Both the position numbers and the translations under genes were made by a program. A stretch of DNA of 5,000 nt from an uncultured Oxalobacteraceae bacterium (GTDB taxonomy: Bacteria; Pseudomonadota; Gammaproteobacteria; Burkholderiales; Burkholderiaceae), in contig CAMLHI010000205.1 of assembly GCA_946479705.1 (NCBI GenBank), positions 1-5,000 of the forward strand. Reading direction: 5' to 3'. Positions within the stretch are counted from its first letter, which is position 1. Each line of letters starts with the position of its first letter. A model generated the notes under the pieces. That model saw only the letters and a program-made list of their open reading frames with translations. It ran no database searches and was not told the origin of the DNA. Shown here piece by piece: positions 1-5,000 of this stretch.

Positions 1-686
1 GTGCCTTCGATGAGCAGGCCGCGAAAGCCGGAACAGTCGATGAACAGGTCGCCGTCGATGCGGCGGCCGTCGCGCAGCTTGACGGCGGTGATGAAGCCAT
101 CCTCGGGACGCTGCTCGACCTCGGTGATCATGCCTTCGATGCGCTGCACGCCGCGTTCGACGGCGTAGTCGCGCAGGTAGGCCGCGTACAGGCCGGCGTC
201 GAAGTGGAAGCCGTAGGAATAGGCGTTGGCGGGCGAAGGCTGGTCGCCGGCCGGCGGGGTAAAGCGCAGCTTGCGCGCCATCACGGTCGCCATCGACCAG
301 TCTTCCAGCGGGGGCATGTTCTGGGCCAGTTTCGCCAGGCGCAGCCAGTACATATGGGGCGAGCGCCTGTCGATGGCCGGGCCGAAGTCGCCGAAGCCGT
401 GGAAAAAGCGGTGGCCGACCCGGCCCCAGTCCTTGAATTCGATACCCAGCTTGAAGGTGGCCTGGGTCTTCTTGATGAAGTCGGCCCCGTCGAGCCCGAG
501 CGCGCGGTTGTAGTAGCGGATGGTCGGCAGGGTCGCTTCGCCCACGCCGATGGTGCCGATCTCGGGCGACTCGACCAGGACGATCTCGCAGCTCGCACCG
601 AGCCGCAATGCCAGCGGCGCCGCGCTCATCCAGCCGGCCGTGCCGCCACCCACGATGACGATCTTGCGAATGTTCTTCCCTGCCAT
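1..686 (-). CDS. Flavin-dependent tryptophan halogenase family protein (N-terminal part, runs off left edge)
   Basis: The 228 visible residues are the N-terminal part of an FAD-dependent halogenase of the PrnA/RebH type, which uses reduced flavin, O2 and halide to halogenate an aromatic substrate, classically tryptophan or indole. Seen: a Rossmann FAD motif VGGGTAGWM at residues 12-20 (G13, G15, G18), the halogenase-typical GVGEATLP at 47-54, and TFKLGIEFKDWG at 77-88. The lysine in the last motif is residue 79, the same number as the catalytic Lys79 of PrnA. A FAD-binding segment DLFIDCSGFRGLLI lies at 213-226. The ATG at 686-684 is chosen because GGAG (698-695) stands 8 nt before it and the FAD motif begins where expected. 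The WxWxIP motif and the second catalytic residue (Glu) lie outside the window, so activity cannot be judged. The overall look recalls the broad-substrate halogenases often found near TonB-dependent receptors rather than dedicated antibiotic-cluster enzymes; that is inference and the substrate is unknown. The family assignment is strong. Confidence 0.93.
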   Translation of the reverse strand, partial: MAGKNIRKIVIVGGGTAGWMSAAPLALRLGASCEIVLVESPEIGTIGVGEATLPTIRYYNRALGLDGADFIKKTQATFKLGIEFKDWGRVGHRFFHGFGDFGPAIDRRSPHMYWLRLAKLAQNMPPLEDWSMATVMARKLRFTPPAGDQPSPANAYSYGFHFDAGLYAAYLRDYAVERGVQRIEGMITEVEQRPEDGFITAVKLRDGRRIDGDLFIDCSGFRGLLIEG

Positions 687-723
687 GTTTCATTCTCCGA
701 TATGCCGACGGCATGTTTGCGCG

Positions 724-745
724 CAGAAAGTATAGCCGCTTTCTG
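724..745. repeat. Inverted repeat over the likely halogenase promoter
   Basis: Perfect 7-bp arms CAGAAAG (724-730) and CTTTCTG (739-745) flank an 8-bp spacer. The dyad overlaps the candidate -10 element of the minus-strand halogenase gene, so it could be a repressor operator. A short dyad like this can also arise by chance, and I do not recognise it as the site of a named regulator. Confidence 0.35.
729..734 (-). promoter_or_regulatory. Candidate -10 element of the halogenase gene
   Basis: On the minus strand this reads TATACT, matching the sigma-70 -10 consensus at 5 of 6 bases. It would give a leader of about 35 nt before the ATG at 686. No good -35 lies 16-18 bp upstream: the hexamer at 17 bp is GCTACC, and a TTGAGC at 761-756 is too far away (21 bp). 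If real, the promoter is weak or activator-dependent. Confidence 0.3.
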
Positions 746-767
746 GGCTGAGGTAGCTCAAGGTCGA

Positions 768-781
768 GCCGGGAACCCGGC
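768..781. repeat. Short GC-rich dyad in the divergent spacer
   Basis: GCCGGG (768-773) and CCCGGC (776-781) are inverted around AA. The dyad lies between the divergent halogenase and lipoprotein genes. It has no following T-run on either strand, so it is not a normal intrinsic terminator. It could be a protein-binding site or a small leader hairpin of either transcript, or chance in GC-rich DNA. Confidence 0.3.
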
Positions 782-861
782 ACGGGATTGGAACCGGCCG
801 CCAGGCGGGCAGGTCATAACAGGCAGTCACCCAGCGCACGCGCTTCGCCGTGCACGTCCAC

Positions 862-867
862 AGGAGG
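862..867 (+). promoter_or_regulatory. Strong Shine-Dalgarno site that fixes the lipoprotein start
   Basis: AGGAGG, a full match to the consensus, stands 8 nt before the ATG at 876. It supports a start here rather than the upstream in-frame ATG at 204, which would run antisense through the halogenase gene. Confidence 0.8.
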
Positions 868-875
868 AATCGCCC

Positions 876-1142
876 ATGACCCGTCGCCCATCCCTCATCG
901 CCCAGGCCGCGCTGCGCGCGCTGCTGGCCATCTGCCTGCTCACCGCCCTGCCCGGGTGCGCGTGGCTCAGGAGCCACCTGCCGGCTTCCATGGGCGGCAC
1001 GCCCGCCGAGGTCCCGGCCGGGCCGGGCGGCAGCGCAGCCCGCCCGGCAGACGGTGCCGTCACTGCTCCGGTGGGCACCCCGGTCGGCACCAGCACCAGC
1101 GCTTCGGCGAACCCTTCGGCGAGCCAGCCGCCGGCGCAGTGA
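876..1142 (+). CDS. Small Pro/Ala/Ser-rich predicted lipoprotein (88 aa), function unknown
   Basis: I do not recognise a family for this protein. It begins with a basic stretch (MTRRP), then a hydrophobic segment at about residues 11-27, ending in a lipobox-like LPGC with Cys28. The likely mature form is therefore a 61-residue lipoprotein. Proline at -2 is uncommon in lipoboxes, which lowers certainty slightly. Alanine at +2 would favour the outer membrane over inner-membrane retention. The mature part is low-complexity, rich in P, A, G, S and T, with no visible fold or further cysteine; it includes two PVGT units (65-72) and a Ser/Ala/Pro tail. The strong AGGAGG at 862-867 and a hydrophobic signal encoded in this frame argue that the gene is real. 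It is divergent from the halogenase gene (189 bp) and convergent with rph (9 bp between stops), so it is probably a single-gene unit. No promoter stands out in 782-861. Confidence 0.75.
   Translation: MTRRPSLIAQAALRALLAICLLTALPGCAWLRSHLPASMGGTPAEVPAGPGGSAARPADGAVTAPVGTPVGTSTSASANPSASQPPAQ
1068..1091 (+). repeat. 12-bp tandem duplication inside the lipoprotein gene
   Basis: Two adjacent 12-bp units, CCGGTGGGCACC (1068-1079) and CCGGTCGGCACC (1080-1091), differ at one base and each encodes PVGT. A further 9-bp repeat, CTTCGGCGA, recurs with the same 12-bp spacing at 1102-1110 and 1114-1122. Slippage-type growth of a low-complexity tail is the simplest reading. Confidence 0.6.
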
Positions 1143-1151
1143 CGGCGCTGT

Positions 1152-1886
1152 TCAGGCGGGCAAGCCGAGCGACTTTTTCTGCAGGCGGATCAGGTCGGCG
1201 ATGCCGGCCTGCGCCAGGTCGAGCAGGCGGTTCATGCCGGCGCGGTCGAAGGCCACGCCTTCGGCCGTGCCCTGCACTTCGATGAAGTGGCCGGCGTCGG
1301 TCATGACCACGTTCATGTCGGTGTCGCAGCCGGAATCTTCGACATAGTCCAGGTCCAGCACCGGCATGCCCTGGTACACGCCGACCGACACGGCCGCCAC
1401 GAAATGCTTGAGCGGAATGGCGCCGATCGCGCCGCGTGCCACCAGCTGGCTGAAGGCATCGTAGGCGGCCACCATGGCGCCGGTGATGGCGGCCGTGCGG
1501 GTGCCGCCGTCGGCCTGGATCACGTCGCAGTCCAGGTGCAGGGTGCGTTCGCCGAAGGCTTGCAGGTCGAAGGCGGCGCGCAGCGAGCGCCCGATCAGGC
1601 GCTGGATTTCCTGGGTGCGGCCGGACTGCTTGCCGCGCGCCGCTTCGCGGTCCATGCGTGTGTGGGTCGAGCGCGGCAGCATGCCGTATTCGGCCGTCAG
1701 CCAGCCCTGCCCTTTGCCCTTCAGGAAGCCCGGCACCTTGTCTTCGATGCTGGCGGTGCAGATGACCTGGGTGTCGCCGCACTCGATCAGCACCGACCCT
1801 TCGGCGTGCTTGGTGAATTGGCGGGTCAGGCGGATGCCGCGCAACTGGTCGACGGTCCGCCCGCTCGGGCGCTGTTCAAATGTCAT
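1152..1886 (-). CDS. rph: Ribonuclease PH (tRNA nucleotidyltransferase)
   Basis: RNase PH is a phosphate-dependent 3'-to-5' exoribonuclease that trims the 3' ends of tRNA precursors and acts as a hexameric ring in the cytoplasm. The 244-residue product is close to the usual length (about 238) and has the family hallmarks throughout: RPSGR at 6-10, [17 protein letters not shown] at 61-77, [16 protein letters not shown] at 89-104, the signature [18 protein letters not shown] at 120-137 with the phosphate-binding GTR loop (128-130), and the acidic [17 protein letters not shown] at 178-194, which supplies metal-binding aspartates. The frame is intact to the end, unlike the frameshifted E. coli K-12 rph allele. 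The ATG at 1886 gives the standard [10 protein letters not shown] start, with a modest GAAAGAG upstream. It is the last gene of the kinase-phosphatase-rph unit, 43 bp after the phosphatase stop, with no hairpin visible in that gap. In many proteobacteria rdgB follows rph; here a convergent lipoprotein gene does. Confidence 0.98.
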   Translation of the reverse strand: MTFEQRPSGRTVDQLRGIRLTRQFTKHAEGSVLIECGDTQVICTASIEDKVPGFLKGKGQGWLTAEYGMLPRSTHTRMDREAARGKQSGRTQEIQRLIGRSLRAAFDLQAFGERTLHLDCDVIQADGGTRTAAITGAMVAAYDAFSQLVARGAIGAIPLKHFVAAVSVGVYQGMPVLDLDYVEDSGCDTDMNVVMTDAGHFIEVQGTAEGVAFDRAGMNRLLDLAQAGIADLIRLQKKSLGLPA

Positions 1887-1929
1887 GGTGCTCTTTCTGG
1901 TGAGGATGAGGTGATCGGTCGTGCAGGGC

Positions 1930-2880
1930 TTATTTCAACACCTGCGAGGATTTTTCGATGGCGCCGCGGATTTCCGCGATGGCCTTTTCGATTTCGTCGT
2001 CGTTGAAGGCGTCGAAGTCGGCAGGCGCTTCCGGCTCGGGGCCGCTCTGGATGGTGGTGCTGACCAGGTTATCGGGCAGCATCATGGTCGAAATGACCGC
2101 GGCCATGTCCTGCGTCACGGTAATCGGCGTGTCGGCTTCGGCGCTGCCCTGCCACATGATGGCCAGGGCGGTGGTGTTGTCGCTCTTGTCGCCGGCCAGG
2201 GTGGTGGCGTTGGCCACCATTTCCGGCACGGCGCGCACGATGGTCTGGGTGCTGAGGCGCTGGACGATGTCGTGGTCGGCAATCATCGACCACAGGCCGT
2301 CCGAGCACAGCATGATCACGTCGCCGCTTTGCAGGCTGGCCGGGCGCGCCACGTCCACCTTCGGCAGCGAGGACGCGCCCACGCAGTTGTACAGCTTGTT
2401 GCGGTCCGGGTGGGTGGCGCGCTCGGCCGGCGTGGCCAGGCCCTTGTCGATCAAGTGTTCGATGTGCGAGTGGTCGCGCGTGCGCCCGAGGATCTGGCCC
2501 TGGCGCAGCCAGTACAGGCGCGAATCGCCGCAGTGCGCCCAGATCGCCACGTTATGCTGGATCAGGCAAGCCACCGCGGTGGTGCGCGGAGTTTCCGGCA
2601 GATTGTTGGCGGCGCGGTAGCGGTGGATTTCGTGGTGCGCGGCCATGAAGGCTTCCTCGAGGAAGCGCTCGGGTTTTTTCACGTAGGGGGCGGCCTGCTG
2701 CTGGAACATGCTCGACATGGTCTGCATCAGGATGGTGGCGGCCATTTCGCCGCGCAGGTGGCCGCCCATGCCGTCGGCCAGCACCAGCAGCAGTGCATCG
2801 CGGGTGAAGCTGTAGCCCATGCGGTCCTGGTTGACCTTGCGTCCGCCGATATGGCTTTCCTGGTACACGGAAAATTGCAT
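1930..2880 (-). CDS. PP2C-family (PPM) Ser/Thr protein phosphatase with acidic C-terminal extension
   Basis: This is a metal-dependent phosphatase that removes phosphate from Ser/Thr in proteins, most likely counteracting the kinase encoded just upstream. All core PPM motifs are present: VNQDRMG at 16-22 (Asp19), LADGMGGH at 34-41 (Asp36), PRTTAVA at 98-104, [10 protein letters not shown] at 114-123 (Asp119), TRDHS at 134-138, CSDGLW at 192-197 (Asp194) and [12 protein letters not shown] at 230-241 (Asp234). The metal-binding aspartates are therefore intact and it should be active. The catalytic domain ends near 243; about 70 further residues form an acidic, probably flexible linker and a final charged helix (roughly 294-313). 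No signal peptide or membrane segment is seen, so it is cytosolic. The ATG at 2880 follows a purine-rich AGGAAGGGGA and lies 18 bp after the kinase stop, which implies co-transcription and perhaps translational coupling. The family is certain; the substrate is not known. Confidence 0.96.
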   Translation of the reverse strand: MQFSVYQESHIGGRKVNQDRMGYSFTRDALLLVLADGMGGHLRGEMAATILMQTMSSMFQQQAAPYVKKPERFLEEAFMAAHHEIHRYRAANNLPETPRTTAVACLIQHNVAIWAHCGDSRLYWLRQGQILGRTRDHSHIEHLIDKGLATPAERATHPDRNKLYNCVGASSLPKVDVARPASLQSGDVIMLCSDGLWSMIADHDIVQRLSTQTIVRAVPEMVANATTLAGDKSDNTTALAIMWQGSAEADTPITVTQDMAAVISTMMLPDNLVSTTIQSGPEPEAPADFDAFNDDEIEKAIAEIRGAIEKSSQVLK

Positions 2881-2898
2881 CCTTGCTTCCCCTTCCTG

Positions 2899-3888
2899 TC
2901 AGCTACGTTTGTCGGCTTTGCGGCGGCCGAGCCCGCCGAGGCGCTCGACCAGGCCGCGCACCTGGCCGCCGAGGCGGTCCAGGGTTCCCGGCTGCGGGGC
3001 CGCCGGGATGGCCGTCTGCAATTCCTTCTGCACCGCGAACAGGCTTTGCGGGCGCACCAGCGGATCGAGCGCCAGGCAGCTTTCCACCATGTCCACCAGC
3101 GCGTCCGAATAATGCGCGCGCAGGCGCTCGAAGTAGGCGCCCATCTTGTCTTCGCCCTTGCGCTGGTCGGCCGGCTGCGGCGGCGCGCCGGCCATGCAGG
3201 CGAACATCGAGGCGCCGATGCTGTAGATATCCGACCACGGCCCCAGCTGCGAACCCTTGAGGTACAGTTCCGAGGGCGCGAAGCCGGGCGTGTACATCGG
3301 CGTGAGCTTGGGCACGTCGGCATTGATGGTCTGGCGCGCGGCGCCGAAATCGAGCACGATCGGGGTGCCGTCGGTGCGCAGGTAAATATTGGCCGGCTTT
3401 AAATCGAGGTGCAGCAGTTTATTGGCATGCACTTCGCGCAAGCCGCTGCACACGCCGATAAACACCTGGCGGATAAAGGCCTCGCCCAATTTGCTGCCCT
3501 TGCCATGCATGCGCGCGATATGCTCCTGCAGCGAATGGCCCGATTCGTAGGCCATTACCATATACACGGTTTCGTTGGCGCGGAAAAAGTTCACTACCCG
3601 CACGACGTTGGGATGGGAGATCAGCGCCAGCGCCCGGCCCTCTTCGAAAAAGCACTTGAGTCCTATGCGAAAAACGGGCAAATTAGTCTTGGCTATCACC
3701 GGAATCAATTCGCCGGGCTGGCGCAGGGCCAGCGTGCTGGGCAGGTATTCTTTGATGGCCACCGCATTGCCGTCGGCGTCATAGGCGAGATATACGATAC
3801 TGAACCCGCCGGACGCAATTTTCTTTACAATGCGATATCCGGCAATTTCCAGCCCATCGGGCAAGGGAGCGTTGTTTTGTGCAGCCAT
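2899..3888 (-). CDS. Bacterial Ser/Thr protein kinase, cytosolic, HLD (non-RD) type
   Basis: This 329-residue eukaryotic-like (Hanks-type) kinase phosphorylates proteins on Ser/Thr. Motifs in order: glycine loop ASGGFSIVY (25-33), VAIKEYLP with ATP-anchoring Lys46, helix-C Glu83 in FFEEGRALALISHP, catalytic loop HLDLKPANIYL (160-170) with Asp162, Lys164 and Asn167, DFG (180-182), and an APSE version of the APE motif (204-207), then WSDIYSIG (218-225). The usual Arg of HRD is Leu161, so it is a non-RD kinase. The kinase domain fills about 18-290; the remaining 40 residues are basic. There is no transmembrane segment or sensor domain, unlike PknB-type kinases. The start is the ATG at 3888, preceded by AAGGAA (3899-3894); a longer frame reaching back to 4695 only reads antisense to yicC. 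It is the first gene of the operon, 18 bp before the phosphatase gene, a classic kinase/phosphatase pairing. The 5' half is clearly lower in GC than the 3' half. The substrate is unknown. Confidence 0.95.
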   Translation of the reverse strand: MAAQNNAPLPDGLEIAGYRIVKKIASGGFSIVYLAYDADGNAVAIKEYLPSTLALRQPGELIPVIAKTNLPVFRIGLKCFFEEGRALALISHPNVVRVVNFFRANETVYMVMAYESGHSLQEHIARMHGKGSKLGEAFIRQVFIGVCSGLREVHANKLLHLDLKPANIYLRTDGTPIVLDFGAARQTINADVPKLTPMYTPGFAPSELYLKGSQLGPWSDIYSIGASMFACMAGAPPQPADQRKGEDKMGAYFERLRAHYSDALVDMVESCLALDPLVRPQSLFAVQKELQTAIPAAPQPGTLDRLGGQVRGLVERLGGLGRRKADKRS

Positions 3889-3912
3889 GAGGGTTCCTTG
3901 CTTAACACGGCG

Positions 3913-3941
3913 ATTGTGTGGATAAATCAGGCCTTTGTAAA
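3913..3941 (-). promoter_or_regulatory. Candidate sigma-70 promoter of the kinase-phosphatase-rph operon
   Basis: On the minus strand TTTACA (3941-3936; 5 of 6 to the -35 consensus) is separated by exactly 17 bp from CACAAT (3918-3913; 4 of 6 to the -10). Transcription would begin near 3906, giving a short leader of about 18 nt before the kinase ATG and including its AAGGAA site. The 78-bp spacer is AT-rich compared with its surroundings, as expected for promoters. Confidence 0.4.
3914..3941 (+). promoter_or_regulatory. Possible yicC promoter overlapping the divergent kinase promoter
   Basis: On the plus strand TTGTGT (3914-3919; 3 of 6) lies 16 bp before TGTAAA (3936-3941; 4 of 6), placing a start near 3948. 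The match is weak. The yicC promoter must lie in this 78-bp spacer or within the kinase gene, so some plus-strand signal here is expected; the exact hexamers are uncertain. Confidence 0.2.
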
Positions 3942-3966
3942 GAAAAGATAAACTCCGGGGACTCCA

Positions 3967-4869
3967 TTGAGCATTTCTAGCATGACAGGTTACGCGGTGG
4001 CCACCAGCGAAAGCGCGGCGGGTACCCTCACCATCGAGATCAAGAGCGTCAACTCGCGCTTTCTCGATCTGCAATTCCGCATCAACGATGACTTGCGCGC
4101 GCTGGAACCGGAACTGCGCGCCGCGATCATGGGCGCCATCACGCGCGGCAAGGTCGAAGCGCGCCTGAGTTTCGGGCGCAAGGTGGCCGGCGGATCGCAA
4201 GCCCTGAATGCTTCCCTGCTGGCCGACCTCGCGCGCCTGCAGACGGAAGTGACCAGGCATTTCGTGGCGGCCCCGCTGATGTCGGTGGCCGAACTGCTGC
4301 GCTGGCCCGGCGTGATCGAAGAAGCCCAGGTGGGCCAGGAATCGCTGCAGGCCGACGTCGCCGCCCTGACCGCCAAGACCGTGGCGGCCTTCGTGGACAG
4401 CCGCCGGCGCGAAGGCGCGGCGCTGGAAGCGACCCTGGTGGCGCGCATCGATGCCATGGAAACCATTGTCAAGCGCATCACACCGCTCATTCCCCAAGTT
4501 ATCGCGGCCTTCCAGCAAAAGGCCGTCGAGCGCATGCAGGAAGCGCTCGGGCTGGCCGGCAACGGCACGCCGTCGACCCTGACGCGCCAGGAAGCGTTCG
4601 AGCGCATTCGCCAGGAAGTGACCCTGTACGGCATCCGCATCGACGTGGCCGAAGAACTGTCGCGCCTGTCCGCGCACCTGAGCGAAACCCGCCACATCCT
4701 CAAGAAAGGCGGCCAGGTCGGCAAGCGCCTCGACTTCATGATGCAGGAGCTCAACCGCGAAGCCAACACCCTGGGCGCCAAGGCCTCCGTCAAGGAACTG
4801 GCCGACGCCTCGATGGAATTGAAGCTGCTCATCGAGCAGATGCGCGAGCAGGTCCAGAACCTGGAATAA
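3967..4869 (+). CDS. yicC: YicC family RNA-turnover protein / endoribonuclease
   Basis: This 300-residue protein matches E. coli YicC (287 aa) in length and layout: an N-terminal YicC domain beginning ISSMTGYA (3-10), and a C-terminal DUF1732 domain with the highly conserved GGQVGKRLDF (248-257), QELNREANT (260-268) and the terminal IEQMREQVQNLE. E. coli YicC has been reported to promote degradation of the small RNA RyhB together with PNPase, and family members have been described as endoribonucleases. The start is the TTG at 3967, after GGGGA (3957-3961) with 5-nt spacing; it gives MSISSMTGYA, which aligns with the usual family N-terminus. The only nearby ATG, at 3982, would cut off the first strand of the domain. 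The gene diverges from the kinase operon across 78 bp. In many proteobacteria gmk follows yicC, but here the next gene is convergent after 12 bp, so yicC appears to be transcribed alone. Confidence 0.96.
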   Translation: MSISSMTGYAVATSESAAGTLTIEIKSVNSRFLDLQFRINDDLRALEPELRAAIMGAITRGKVEARLSFGRKVAGGSQALNASLLADLARLQTEVTRHFVAAPLMSVAELLRWPGVIEEAQVGQESLQADVAALTAKTVAAFVDSRRREGAALEATLVARIDAMETIVKRITPLIPQVIAAFQQKAVERMQEALGLAGNGTPSTLTRQEAFERIRQEVTLYGIRIDVAEELSRLSAHLSETRHILKKGGQVGKRLDFMMQELNREANTLGAKASVKELADASMELKLLIEQMREQVQNLE

Positions 4870-4881
4870 GCCGCCGCGCGC

Positions 4882-5000
4882 TCAGGGCGGGATGCCGTGC
4901 TTGCTGAGCAGGCGGTACAGGGTCATCCTGGACACCCCCAGTTCGCGCGCCGACTTGGCGATATTTTGCCCGGTCGCCGTCAGCATCGCGCAGATGACGT
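4882..5000 (-). CDS. C-terminus of a transcriptional regulator with Fis-type helix-turn-helix (partial)
   Basis: Only the last 38 codons are in the window, ending at the TGA at 4884-4882. The segment NIAKSARELGVSRMTLYRLL is a Fis-type helix-turn-helix (HTH_8) of the kind that ends sigma-54-dependent activators of the NtrC/AcoR type and short Fis-domain response regulators. The first helix is AKSARELG, the turn is GVS, and the recognition helix is RMTLYRLLSKHG. The sequence ends immediately after the domain (IPP stop), as is normal for this family. Whether a sigma-54 AAA+ domain, a receiver domain or a sensor domain precedes it lies outside the window. The gene is convergent with yicC, with 12 bp between stops, and no terminator hairpin with a T-run is visible in the gap. 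Confidence 0.85.
   Translation of the reverse strand, partial: VICAMLTATGQNIAKSARELGVSRMTLYRLLSKHGIPP

Noticed and set aside
768..781. GCCGGG-AA-CCCGGC as an intrinsic terminator
   Set aside because: There is no T-run on either side, and it lies between divergent starts where no transcript needs to end. It is kept only as a possible binding site.
690..977. Minus-strand 95-codon frame across the divergent spacer
   Set aside because: It overlaps the lipoprotein gene and the halogenase promoter area and lacks motifs or a convincing start.
204..1142. 312-codon plus-strand frame ending with the lipoprotein
   Set aside because: The upstream part is antisense to the halogenase gene, which has clear FAD and catalytic motifs. 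The lipoprotein has its own AGGAGG and signal peptide starting at 876.
1123..1170. Possible terminator between the lipoprotein and rph
   Set aside because: GC-rich repeats such as GGCGC occur, but they are mostly direct rather than inverted and no T-run follows on either strand.
1287..2006. Plus-strand 239-codon frame opposite rph
   Set aside because: It is a mirror of the rph coding sequence with no recognisable domain and no ribosome site; rph itself is certain.
1921..3402. Long plus-strand open frame of 493 codons across the phosphatase and kinase genes
   Set aside because: It is antisense to two genes with full catalytic motifs. Its product is rich in H, G, A, R and V with no domain pattern, which is typical of a shadow frame in high-GC DNA.
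2899..4695. Kinase reading frame extended to 598 residues
   Set aside because: The first 269 residues only read antisense through yicC and the spacer. The ATG at 3888 has a good ribosome site, and the kinase domain begins shortly after it.
3990..4832. Minus-strand 280-codon frame opposite yicC
   Set aside because: Its Ser/Arg/Ala-rich product has no motif, while yicC on the other strand matches its family along its whole length.

Overview
The window looks like the chromosome of a high-GC betaproteobacterium, most likely Oxalobacteraceae (Massilia/Duganella/Telluria-like). This rests on the GC-rich codon use, on the protein sequences of RNase PH and YicC, and on a kinase/phosphatase pair beside rph, which I recall from that family. 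The genus is an inference; no rRNA is present.

Layout from left to right. Positions 1-686 (minus) hold the N-terminal 228 residues of a flavin-dependent tryptophan-halogenase-family enzyme that runs off the left edge. A 189-bp divergent spacer (687-875) contains a candidate promoter and two short dyads. A small proline/alanine-rich lipoprotein gene (876-1142, plus) follows and ends 9 bp from the convergent rph stop. A three-gene minus-strand operon then reads from right to left: Ser/Thr protein kinase (3888-2899), PP2C-type phosphatase (2880-1930) and RNase PH (1886-1152), with gaps of 18 and 43 bp. A 78-bp divergent spacer (3889-3966) separates it from yicC (3967-4869, plus, TTG start). At the right edge (4882-5000, minus) lies the last 38 residues of a regulator with a Fis-type helix-turn-helix, convergent with yicC across 12 bp.

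How the genes may work together: RNase PH (tRNA 3'-end trimming) and YicC (an RNA-turnover protein) are both RNA metabolism factors and are neighbours in E. coli as well. Here a matched kinase and phosphatase sit between them, co-directional with rph. This suggests, without proving it, reversible protein phosphorylation linked to RNA processing. The flanks (halogenase, lipoprotein, Fis-type regulator) look like variable neighbours of this conserved core. I see no RNA genes, CRISPR array, insertion sequence or phage genes, and no clear intrinsic terminators.
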